A stretch of DNA of 6,062 bases, taken from assembly GCA_017462425.1 (NCBI GenBank), contig JAFTRD010000165.1, positions 1 to 6,062 on the forward strand, written 5' to 3'. The notes beneath the pieces were generated by a model. That model searched no databases. It was not told where the DNA came from and saw only the letters and a program-made list of their open reading frames with translations. Below are positions 1-5,184 of the stretch, piece by piece. The position numbers and the translations under genes are program-made. Numbering within the stretch: position 1 is the stretch's first letter; each line of letters begins with the position of its first letter. The DNA is from Clostridia bacterium. Lineage in GTDB: Bacteria; Bacillota_A; Clostridia; Christensenellales; Borkfalkiaceae.

Positions 1-479
1 ACATGGTCGTATTTAGCCTTATGAGATGGTCCTCATGTCTTCCGTCAGGATTCCTCGTGTCCCGACGTACTCCGGATTCCGCTAAACTCTTCGATAATGT
101 CGGTTACAGGTCTGTCACCTCCTACGGATCGGCTTTCCAGCCGTATTCACCTATCATCTCAGATGCTTTTATCGCGGTCCTTACCCCAAAAGTATTACTA
201 CCTTTGGTTTGGGCTACTCCAATTTCGCTCGCCACTACTTTCGGAATCGTTTTTACTTTCTTTTCCTCCCGGTACTTAGATTTTTCAGTTCCCAGGGTTC
301 CCCTCCTTACGCTATGAATTTACGTAAGAATAATACGCTGTTAACGTATTGAGTTTCCTCATTCGGATATCTGCGGATCATAGGATATGTGCTCCTCCCC
401 ACAGCTTTTCGCAGCTTGTCACGTCCTTCTTCGGCGCCATGTACCAAGGCATCCTCCGTATGCTCTTTGTAGCTTGATC
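1..479 (-). rRNA. 23S ribosomal RNA, 5' portion (partial)
   Basis: Read on the minus strand from about 479 downwards, this is the 5' end of a bacterial large-subunit rRNA. It begins GATCAAGCTACAAAG, then carries the conserved GGATGCCTTGG block, GCCGAAGAAGGACGTG, CCGAATGAGGAAACTCAA, a GTACCGGGAGGAAAAGAAA stretch and AGTAGTGGCGAGCGAAA, all in the order known for domain I of 23S rRNA. The mature 5' end is placed by alignment from memory to the known E. coli and Bacillus starts (GGTTAAG...), so it may be off by a few bases. The rest of the gene continues beyond the left edge. No 16S sequence, anti-Shine-Dalgarno end or spacer tRNA occurs upstream. Instead there is an untranslated leader with its own promoter and then a protein gene. 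Short plus-strand frames inside it are not genes. Confidence 0.97.
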
Positions 480-739
480 TTTTCTACTCGTCTTCTTCTA
501 CAAAAATTCTACGTACAATCTTACTTACTTCTTTGTTAACTTCATTTTTCACTCGGCTAAAAGGTTCAGACTACTCTTTATACGTTTTCGTATTAACCAT
601 TTAGCTAAAAAAATTTCAGTTAGTTCTTGAAATTTGCCTTTTGTACTATTTTTTTCTTTTTATACTATAGCTATGCAGTTGTTAATCTTCCGTCTTTTTA
701 CTTCAAAAGAAGCATCTGTGTCCCTCTCGGGGCGACAGC
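480..739 (-). other. Untranslated leader of the 23S rRNA transcript
   Basis: This gene-free stretch lies between the predicted transcription start near 739 and the 23S 5' end. It is AT-rich and holds no tRNA, no 16S fragment and no open frame with a ribosome binding site. Visible elements are a hairpin at the start of the RNA (738-716); a TGCTTCTTTTGAAG segment (714-701) that loosely resembles an rRNA boxA antitermination site but has an extra base; an 8-bp AT-rich hairpin (AAATTTCA/TGAAATTT, 635-611) followed by a run of T; and a small ATACG/CGTAT stem (593-580). A TTAACA...TATAAA pair around 684-659 could be a weak second promoter. rRNA leaders commonly carry antitermination and processing signals. 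Assigning those roles here is inference. Confidence 0.6.
716..738 (-). promoter_or_regulatory. 5'-end hairpin of the 23S leader
   Basis: On the minus strand CTGT (738-735) pairs with ACAG (719-716). After a two-base mismatch, CCC (732-730) pairs with GGG (724-722), leaving a CGAGA loop. It starts almost exactly at the predicted first transcribed base, so it would cap the 5' end of the precursor RNA. It could protect the RNA or aid antitermination or processing; none of these is shown by the sequence. Confidence 0.4.
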
Positions 740-745
740 TTATAT

Positions 746-774
746 ATATTAGCATTATCCCCTTTTAAAGTCAA
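746..774 (-). promoter_or_regulatory. Strong promoter for the 23S rRNA gene, with UP-like element
   Basis: Minus strand: -35 TTGACT (774-769), a 17-base spacer, and -10 TAATAT (751-746), with the predicted start near 739. Directly upstream, about 778-834 is almost pure A/T with several A-tracts, like the UP elements that strengthen rRNA promoters. The promoter lies after the terminator of the preceding protein gene, so the 23S gene appears to be an independent transcription unit. The -10 matches the TATAAT consensus at only four of six positions, but the -35 and spacing are near ideal. Confidence 0.75.
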
Positions 775-834
775 GCGTTTTTTTGAAGTTTTTTAAAATT
801 TTTTTAATCTTTTTATTTCCTTTTTTTAGTATAT

Positions 835-872
835 GAAAAAAAGAAGAACTTTGTGCCATTCTTCTCTTTTTC
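835..872 (-). terminator. Rho-independent terminator after the corA/zinc-ribbon operon
   Basis: On the minus strand, 872-859 pairs with 848-835 to give a 14-bp stem with one G.T wobble, rich in AGAAGAA/TTCTTCT, around a 10-base loop. The U-tract is part of the 3' arm. It lies about 40 bases after the stop of the zinc-ribbon gene and before the 23S promoter. The complementary strand also ends in a T-rich run, so it might act in both directions. A near-perfect AT palindrome at 881-902 lies between the stop codon and this stem. Confidence 0.75.
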
Positions 873-912
873 TTATTCCTTATTATATTATATAATATAT
901 TCTTATCCTATC

Positions 913-1110
913 TTACCGACAGCCGGCGCAGGTTTTACAGTTGCCGCTGCACTTTTTGGTCGGTTTCCCCGTAGCTGAAAGCATTTCGCCCGAATAACTG
1001 CGCACGCAAGGGATTTTGCAGTCGGGGCAAAGAACTTGTTCGGTGAAACTTTTCACCAGCTCGTCAAACTCTTTACCGCAATCGGGGCATTTATACTGTA
1101 ATAAGGGCAT
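913..1110 (-). CDS. FmdB-family zinc-ribbon protein
   Basis: This 65-residue protein starts MPLLQYKCPDCGKEFD, the hallmark of the FmdB/CxxC_CxxC regulatory-type zinc ribbon. C8-x2-C11 and C28-x2-C31 form the expected four-cysteine zinc site. The C-terminus adds a second cysteine cluster, C54-x3-C58-x2-C61-x2-C64, within a basic Lys/Gly/Asn-rich tail; this could bind another metal. The start is supported by AAGGAG (1122-1117), six bases before the ATG and immediately after the corA stop codon. The 12-base gap to corA argues for co-transcription, and the terminator at 835-872 closes the unit. Family members are small and mostly uncharacterised. The precise role is unknown, and a link to metal handling is only suggested by the corA neighbour. 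Confidence 0.9.
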   Translation of the reverse strand: MPLLQYKCPDCGKEFDELVKSFTEQVLCPDCKIPCVRSYSGEMLSATGKPTKKCSGNCKTCAGCR

Positions 1111-1122
1111 GCATAACTCCTT

Positions 1123-2118
1123 TTAATCCTTTTTAATATTTTTCCTGCCACGTACCCTTTTAATGGTCTTGTTGCTTTCAATTTTATTGGAGGCGGTGGT
1201 GCGGAAAATAACGATGCCAACGACGGCGGTAACCACTGCGGTCGCCGCTACGATGACCCAGAACCCCCACTCTGTTCCCTCAAACGGTACGGGGACGTTC
1301 ATACCCCATAAACTTGCGATGAGGGTAGGCACGCTGATGATGAGCGTAACGATGGTTAAGAGCTTCATGACGACGTTCATGTTATTAGAAATGACCGAGG
1401 CAAAGGCGTCCATGGTATCCTTTAAGATATTGCGGTAAATGTTACACATTTCGATTGCCTGCGTATTTTCAATGATAACGTCTTCGTACAGATCCTGATA
1501 TTCCTCTATATCGGTAACCGGTTTGAGTTTTTTCACCCGACCGTACACACGCATATTGGAAGAAAGCGAAGTGGAGAAATAAACCAAGGAATTTTCCAGT
1601 TCAAGCAGCTGAATGAGCTCTTTATTCTTCATGGAACGGTGCAATTCCGCCTGCACACGTAGGGATTTTTTATCGATTTGTCTAAGGTAGGAGAGGAATT
1701 TTTTAGCGTTGCCCATCATAAAGTTGAGCAAAAAGAATACGGGCTTGGACGTATCCGCCTTGATACGGTTGGAGATGAAGTCGCCCAAAATAGCGTTGCC
1801 GTGCAGAGAAACGGTGACGATACATTTCTCGTTGAAAATGATTGCGATAGGCAAGGTTTCGTAAGAGTCGCCCTCCTCCGTATCACGCATGATGGGGGTA
1901 TCCACGAGGAACATGCTGTTGCCTTCGTCTATTTCGACACGGGCAGTTTCCTCTTCGTCGAGCGCTGCCTTTATCATTTCTTCGGGAATACCCGTTAAGG
2001 CGACGATATCCTCTACCTCGTCGTCCGTCGGGTTGATCATATCGACCCAACACTTTTCACGAAAACCTTGAAGTTGCGCCATGTACAGCTTTTCGTCCGT
2101 TTGAAAGAATTTTACCAT
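1123..2118 (-). CDS. corA: CorA-family divalent cation (Mg2+/Co2+) transporter
   Basis: This 331-residue protein has the CorA plan. A soluble acidic N-terminal domain (about 1-240) ends in a long helical stretch, followed by two C-terminal membrane helices (about 253-271 and 286-306). The signature GMN motif is at 272-274 (LWGMNVPVPF) right after helix one, followed by a short loop containing EGTEW. The C-terminus is strongly basic and would be cytoplasmic. CorA forms a pentameric inner-membrane channel for Mg2+, and for Co2+/Ni2+ in some members. The start MVKFFQTDEK is chosen because GGAG (2131-2128) lies nine bases upstream. An in-frame ATG at 2181 would start inside the terminator hairpin and lacks an SD. 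A promoter, a leader ORF and a terminator/antiterminator lie upstream, suggesting transcription attenuation. The zinc-ribbon gene follows after 12 bases. Confidence 0.95.
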   Translation of the reverse strand: MVKFFQTDEKLYMAQLQGFREKCWVDMINPTDDEVEDIVALTGIPEEMIKAALDEEETARVEIDEGNSMFLVDTPIMRDTEEGDSYETLPIAIIFNEKCIVTVSLHGNAILGDFISNRIKADTSKPVFFLLNFMMGNAKKFLSYLRQIDKKSLRVQAELHRSMKNKELIQLLELENSLVYFSTSLSSNMRVYGRVKKLKPVTDIEEYQDLYEDVIIENTQAIEMCNIYRNILKDTMDAFASVISNNMNVVMKLLTIVTLIISVPTLIASLWGMNVPVPFEGTEWGFWVIVAATAVVTAVVGIVIFRTTASNKIESNKTIKRVRGRKNIKKD

Positions 2119-2162
2119 ACTCGCACTCTCCTTTGAATAGAATTTACCGTATTTCGGGAAAT

Positions 2163-2193
2163 AAAAAACGCACGGAAACAACTTCCGTGCGTT
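2163..2193 (-). terminator. Intrinsic terminator ahead of corA (attenuator)
   Basis: On the minus strand AACGCACGGAA (2193-2183) and TTCCGTGCGTT (2177-2167) form a perfect 11-bp stem with a five-base GTTGT loop, and the T-run reaches 2163. It ends about 45 bases before the corA ATG and downstream of a promoter and a small ORF, so it would stop leader transcripts before corA. It would also end any transcript from the upstream M1 peptidase gene. Its 5' arm is complementary to the end of the small leader ORF. Confidence 0.88.
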
Positions 2194-2243
2194 AAAAATA
2201 CCAAAACAAGTTTGGAGTATTTTTATAATTATTCGCGCGGAAG
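2182..2243 (-). promoter_or_regulatory. Candidate antiterminator enclosing an AT-rich hairpin
   Basis: CTTCCGCGCG (2243-2234), which covers the last codons of the leader ORF, can pair with CGCACGGAAG (2191-2182) at nine of ten positions; the one mismatch is C2237 with A2188. This pairing would consume the 5' arm of the terminator at 2163-2193. Between the two arms lies another hairpin: 2224-2218 plus 2215-2211 pairs with 2205-2194, giving 12 bp with a two-base bulge and a CTTGT loop, which would bring the arms close together. The two conformations exclude each other. The fold was found by eye; relative stabilities are not computed. Confidence 0.6.
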
Positions 2244-2288
2244 AATTTTATTTTCGTTCTTGCATGGATTGTCGGGAACGGCGTCCAT
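2229..2288 (-). CDS. Candidate 19-residue leader peptide of corA
   Basis: The frame is M-D-A-V-P-D-N-P-C-K-N-E-N-K-I-L-P-R-E followed by TAA. It has an excellent SD, GAGGAG (2300-2295), six bases before the ATG, and begins about 23 bases after the predicted transcription start. It carries no run of one amino acid, so classical amino-acid attenuation is unlikely. The N-terminus is Asp/Pro-rich, a composition known to destabilise translating ribosomes at low Mg2+ in the enterobacterial MgtL leader. Its last codons overlap the antiterminator arm. A ribosome completing the ORF would mask that arm, and early drop-off would free it. It might instead be a free-standing small protein. Translation is not proven. 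Confidence 0.6.
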   Translation of the reverse strand: MDAVPDNPCKNENKILPRE

Positions 2289-2317
2289 TTTTGACTCCTC
2301 GAAAATTTAGTATTTTC

Positions 2318-2346
2318 ATTATAAACCCAAAACCAAACTTTGGCAA
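2318..2346 (-). promoter_or_regulatory. Sigma-A-type promoter for the corA leader
   Basis: Minus strand: -35 TTGCCA (2346-2341), five of six consensus bases; a 17-base spacer; and a perfect -10 TATAAT (2323-2318). The predicted start is near 2311. It lies just after the stop codon of the M1 peptidase gene, giving corA and the zinc-ribbon gene their own transcript with a leader of about 190 nt. Confidence 0.85.
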
Positions 2347-2381
2347 GTGTTTGACGAAAAATTTTTCCGCTTTTTTTAATT

Positions 2382-3830
2382 TTAAATAACCGCCGTACCC
2401 GACAAGAAGCTGTCAAACAAGCCTTCCACGTCCACGCCCGTCTTTTTGAAACAAGAAATCATGTCCTCAGGCGTGGCGATTTGATGGGTATACTCCGCAT
2501 AATAATTTTTCAGCCCGGCAAAAAACCGATTGTCGCCTATCCCCTCACGCAGAGCGTCAAACAGGAGCAAACCCTTGTTATAGGTCAGATTGACGTACTC
2601 GTACTCGCTGACGTACGTGCTTAAATTGCGGTTCATAGAGGTATTGCTTTCACCGAAAATCTGGTTATAGATACTGTAATACGCTTTATATTTGGTGAGC
2701 GCTGTATGAACGATACTCTCCCGTGTCAACCCGTACGATTCGTGCGTTTCGTAAAATAACAGGGTGGAATATTCACTCAAGCCCTCGTCCATCCAGGCGT
2801 ATTCCTGTTGATTACTGCCCACGGCGGCGTACCACCACTGGTGCGCCGTTTCGTGTACGACGGTGTACAGATAATTTTCACGCTCTAATGCGTCGGAGAG
2901 AAGCACCATGCCGGGATATTCCATGCCGCCGTAACAAAAGCCCGTCTGCACCAAGGCGTAGCTGTCGTAAACATATTCGCCGAACGCTTCGGAGAAATAC
3001 GAAAAAGCGTCACACGCCGTTTGCAAGGTGGACTGCGCCTCGGCGTCGTCATAATAATAATACGTAACGGGAATTCCGTTCACTTCCTTAGAGCATACCT
3101 CAAAACGGTTGCTGAGCGCAAAGGCAAAGTCCCTAGCCGAGGATAGGACGTAACGGTAGGTTACCTTTCCCTCTTTTTGCGAGGTTTTACCCAAAGCGGA
3201 CGCTGCTACCGTGTACCCCGCCGGTACGGTGAGATATACGTCGTAATCGGCGCAGGCGCTGTAAAAGGGGTCGCCGTCCGAATAATATACGCACTCGTAA
3301 TAGCCGTTGGGCTGGTCGTACACGCAGAGAACGGGATAAAAGTTGCCTACGTTTATCACGTTTTCGGTGATACCCGTGCGATGATTGATTTTTGCGAGGG
3401 TAACGGTGAATTTGATATTGATTTCCGCCCGTTCCTCGGGGAAGAGGGATTGCGTTAACGTGACGGAGAGAATATTCTCGTCCTCGCCGCAAACCTCCCA
3501 GCTTTCAGCGCCCGTAACCTCGGTGATGGAGATGTTGCCGTAGCTTTCCCCGTCGTAATAGGCAACGGAGCGGTAGACGGAAGAAACGGGCTCGTAGGTA
3601 GCCCCTTCACGGAAGGCGTTGGGGAAAAGATTGAATTTTAGAACGGAAATTTCGTTTTCCGTGGTATTGACGTAATTAAAATTCATATCCGCCGTGAGCG
3701 TACCCGTATCGGGCGCATATTCGGCGGCAATGGTATACTTGCAGAGCGATTGCTTGGGCGTACACCCAACGAACGTTACCGCCGTACAGAGAATAAAGAC
3801 AGAGAGAAATAAACAAAACAGCTTTTTCAT
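2382..3830 (-). CDS. M1-family (aminopeptidase-type) metallopeptidase lipoprotein
   Basis: This 482-residue protein has a short basic N-terminus, a hydrophobic stretch and a lipobox ending FVGC, so C23 is the likely lipidated residue and the mature protein would be anchored outside the membrane. The middle (about 30-250) resembles the beta-rich N-terminal domain of M1 peptidases. The substrate-binding GxMEN equivalent is GGMEYPG (301-307). The zinc site is HETAH (326-330) followed after 18 residues by E349 in WMDEGLSEYS, the HEXXH-x18-E pattern of clan MA/M1. Y417 in LTYNKG is at the place of the usual catalytic tyrosine. All key residues seem present. It probably trims peptides at the cell surface; specificity cannot be read. 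SD GGGAGG (3847-3842) is 11 bases from the ATG, rather far, and lies in a hairpin arm. No clear terminator follows before the corA promoter. Confidence 0.93.
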   Translation of the reverse strand: MKKLFCLFLSVFILCTAVTFVGCTPKQSLCKYTIAAEYAPDTGTLTADMNFNYVNTTENEISVLKFNLFPNAFREGATYEPVSSVYRSVAYYDGESYGNISITEVTGAESWEVCGEDENILSVTLTQSLFPEERAEINIKFTVTLAKINHRTGITENVINVGNFYPVLCVYDQPNGYYECVYYSDGDPFYSACADYDVYLTVPAGYTVAASALGKTSQKEGKVTYRYVLSSARDFAFALSNRFEVCSKEVNGIPVTYYYYDDAEAQSTLQTACDAFSYFSEAFGEYVYDSYALVQTGFCYGGMEYPGMVLLSDALERENYLYTVVHETAHQWWYAAVGSNQQEYAWMDEGLSEYSTLLFYETHESYGLTRESIVHTALTKYKAYYSIYNQIFGESNTSMNRNLSTYVSEYEYVNLTYNKGLLLFDALREGIGDNRFFAGLKNYYAEYTHQIATPEDMISCFKKTGVDVEGLFDSFLSGTAVI

Positions 3831-3833
3831 AAT

Positions 3834-3865
3834 AAAAACAACCTCCCGAAGATGCTCGGTAGGTT
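3834..3865 (-). terminator. Terminator-like hairpin containing the SD of the M1 peptidase gene
   Basis: On the minus strand AACCTaCCGA (3865-3856) pairs with TCGGgAGGTT (3849-3840), nine pairs with one A.G mismatch and a six-base GCATCT loop, followed by G and five T (3838-3834). It lies about 50 bases after the M23 peptidase stop and would terminate that transcript. The 3' arm includes GGGAGG, the only SD available to the M1 peptidase gene, so the same structure would also hide its ribosome binding site. It shares its outer sequence with the hairpin at 5185-5222. Confidence 0.65.
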
Positions 3866-3916
3866 ATTTTATGTGCGTACAAGCTGAATAATGCTTATCG
3901 CGCGCTTTGGAATTGC

Positions 3917-4612
3917 TTATTTTTCAGAAAGCGTGAGATACCCGGCAGGGTCGACAATTTCGCCGCCCACGTACATTTCAAGATGCAAATGCGCCCCCGA
4001 CTTATATTCATTGCCCGTAGGCTCGGCAACCTTTGCAATGACCTGACCCTGCGCAACCGTATCGCCTGCCTTCAGGGTTTCTACGGGGTCAACGTAACCG
4101 TAAACGACTTTGGTGCCGTCGTCCTTTAAAAGCACGATTTGCGTGCCGTGCAATACGTCGCCCGTATAAATGGACTCGACCGTTCCGTTGCATACGGCAA
4201 ATACGTCGCTGCCCGCATCGGCGGATACGTCAATACCCACGTGCTCGTAATAGCAGTTGAGCGTGGAGTTGTAGAAGAAGCCCTGCTCGGTGATTACCGT
4301 CATGCTCTCTAAGGGATTGACAAACGATACGGTAGTACCTGCGTTTACGTCGCCGCCGGAATTATCGCCGGAGTTGTTCCCAGAGCCGCTGCCCGTCCCG
4401 TCTGAATTGCCGCCGGAATTATCCCCCGAGCCGTTGCCCGTGGGGGGATTGTTGTTATCCAGGGTAGGATTACCGCCGAAAATACCGTTGACCGCCAAGA
4501 CGATGAGCACGATAATTGCCGCAAGCAATACCACGCTGGCACTGAGGATGCTATACAGCCACGCCTTTTTGCGTACCTTTACGCCGCTTTCCGTTTGTTG
4601 ATTCTTTTTCAT
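3917..4612 (-). CDS. Membrane-anchored M23 (LytM/SpoIIQ-like) peptidase
   Basis: This 231-residue protein has a short basic cytoplasmic N-terminus and one membrane helix (about 18-41). A Gly/Ser/Asn/Asp low-complexity linker (about 46-92) with repeated GDNSGG follows, then an M23 domain (about 95-228). The zinc/catalytic signature is present: HVGID (H124, D128) and HLHLE (H208, H210). M23 enzymes cut peptide cross-links in peptidoglycan. A single N-terminal anchor with an M23 domain is also the design of the sporulation protein SpoIIQ, which contacts SpoIIIAH across the engulfment septum, and the preceding gene is possibly YwmB-like, a gene found near spoIIQ in Bacillus. The spoIIQ identity is plausible but unproven; a vegetative cell-wall hydrolase is the alternative. 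GGAGG (4625-4621) lies eight bases before the ATG. Confidence 0.92.
   Translation of the reverse strand: MKKNQQTESGVKVRKKAWLYSILSASVVLLAAIIVLIVLAVNGIFGGNPTLDNNNPPTGNGSGDNSGGNSDGTGSGSGNNSGDNSGGDVNAGTTVSFVNPLESMTVITEQGFFYNSTLNCYYEHVGIDVSADAGSDVFAVCNGTVESIYTGDVLHGTQIVLLKDDGTKVVYGYVDPVETLKAGDTVAQGQVIAKVAEPTGNEYKSGAHLHLEMYVGGEIVDPAGYLTLSEK
4352..4423 (-). repeat. Short direct repeats encoding the Gly/Ser/Asn linker
   Basis: A 15-base unit, gccgccggaattatc on the plus strand, occurs at 4352-4366 and again at 4409-4423, and related gagccgytgcccgt units lie beside it. They encode the repeated GDNSGG-type linker of the M23 peptidase. Such repeats allow linker length to change by slippage or recombination between strains. 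Confidence 0.6.
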
Positions 4613-4710
4613 GATAAAGACCTCCGTTTTTTAAGACAAAATAAGTTTGACGATTAAATTGTTGACCGTAAGTTGCGCATTTATACGCAAAAGATAAAAA
4701 TTTTTTTACC

Positions 4711-5184
4711 TTAAAATCCGCCGAAGATGAGCGGCGTACCCACCGCCGTCGAGGTTTGGCTTTGCGCTACGTGCAGATTGACGAGATATCCGCCCAGGCT
4801 AACGCCTTCCCCCAATAAAGGAGAATAACAGTAATAATTCACCACACCGCAAGCCGTTTCGCTGAACAAAAGCTCGGCGTCAAACGACTCGATAATCGTC
4901 GAAGGCGTGATTTCAGCCATTTCTTCGGTTTCGTCGGTTTCGACGGCTGAAGCGGTTTTATATACCGTACTTTCCCCAGTCAAAGAGGAGGATAAAATAT
5001 ACTTATAAATGGGCGCATAGGCGGGGCTGCACGTAACCGTTCTGGCTTGGGAAGAGGCGCTGTCGCAATAGAAGGTATACGTATCCCCTACCGTGAACGC
5101 CGTTTTCGTACCTGCCGCCGCAGGCAAGAGCAACAATCCTCCGACGAGTATGAATTTTAAGCCCAGACGTAACAATTTAAACAT
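4711..5184 (-). CDS. Small exported protein of uncertain family (possibly YwmB-like)
   Basis: This 157-residue protein has a signal peptide or anchor: basic MFKLLRLGLK, then a hydrophobic run (11-24) ending PAAAG, with possible cleavage near A24. The remainder is Ser/Thr-rich with four cysteines (C40, C52, C112, C119) that could form disulfides, an acidic patch (82-91), and a distinctive C-terminal half with NYYCYSP (116-122), VNLHVA (135-140) and the ending GTPLIFGGF. This C-terminal pattern, with the following SpoIIQ-like gene, recalls YwmB-type proteins of sporulating Firmicutes. I am not certain of the family and assign no function. The ATG at 5184 is preferred over a TTG at 5205 because GGGGAGG ends seven bases before it; the TTG lies in the hairpin loop. 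A gap of 98 bases separates it from the M23 gene. Confidence 0.82.
   Translation of the reverse strand: MFKLLRLGLKFILVGGLLLLPAAAGTKTAFTVGDTYTFYCDSASSQARTVTCSPAYAPIYKYILSSSLTGESTVYKTASAVETDETEEMAEITPSTIIESFDAELLFSETACGVVNYYCYSPLLGEGVSLGGYLVNLHVAQSQTSTAVGTPLIFGGF

Noticed and set aside
3..317. Plus-strand open frames of 104 and 60 residues near the left end
   Set aside because: They lie antisense within conserved 23S rRNA sequence; this is a recurrent false gene call.
881..902. AT palindrome after the zinc-ribbon gene as a separate regulatory element
   Set aside because: A pure A/T palindrome in an AT-rich intergenic stretch is expected by chance; the adjacent 14-bp stem explains termination.
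2119..2181. Longer corA start at 2181
   Set aside because: The ATG would lie inside the terminator hairpin and has no SD; the ATG at 2118 has a good SD and gives the normal CorA length.
2119..2311. M-box (Mg2+) riboswitch in the corA leader
   Set aside because: I do not see the conserved M-box sequence blocks, and the leader is largely occupied by a small ORF and two simple hairpins. A covariance search would settle it.
2192..2416. 74-residue minus-strand frame spanning the end of the M1 peptidase and the corA promoter
   Set aside because: It overlaps the peptidase C-terminus, the promoter and the leader ORF, has no SD, and its composition is that of an AT-rich non-coding region.
2723..3492. 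Arg/Pro-rich frames overlapping the M1 peptidase gene on both strands
   Set aside because: They are out-of-frame shadows of a gene with clear catalytic motifs and lack ribosome binding sites.
4290..4601. Pro/Glu-repeat frame on the plus strand and a second minus-strand frame (4345-4542)
   Set aside because: They arise from the repetitive Gly/Ser/Asn linker codons of the M23 peptidase read in other frames.
4658..4686. Sigma-F/G-like promoter (GTATA at 4686-4682, GGTCAACAAT at 4667-4658) before the M23 peptidase
   Set aside because: The -35 fits and the spacing is close, but the -10 misses key positions of the forespore consensus. Too weak to annotate, though worth recalling if the gene proves to be spoIIQ.
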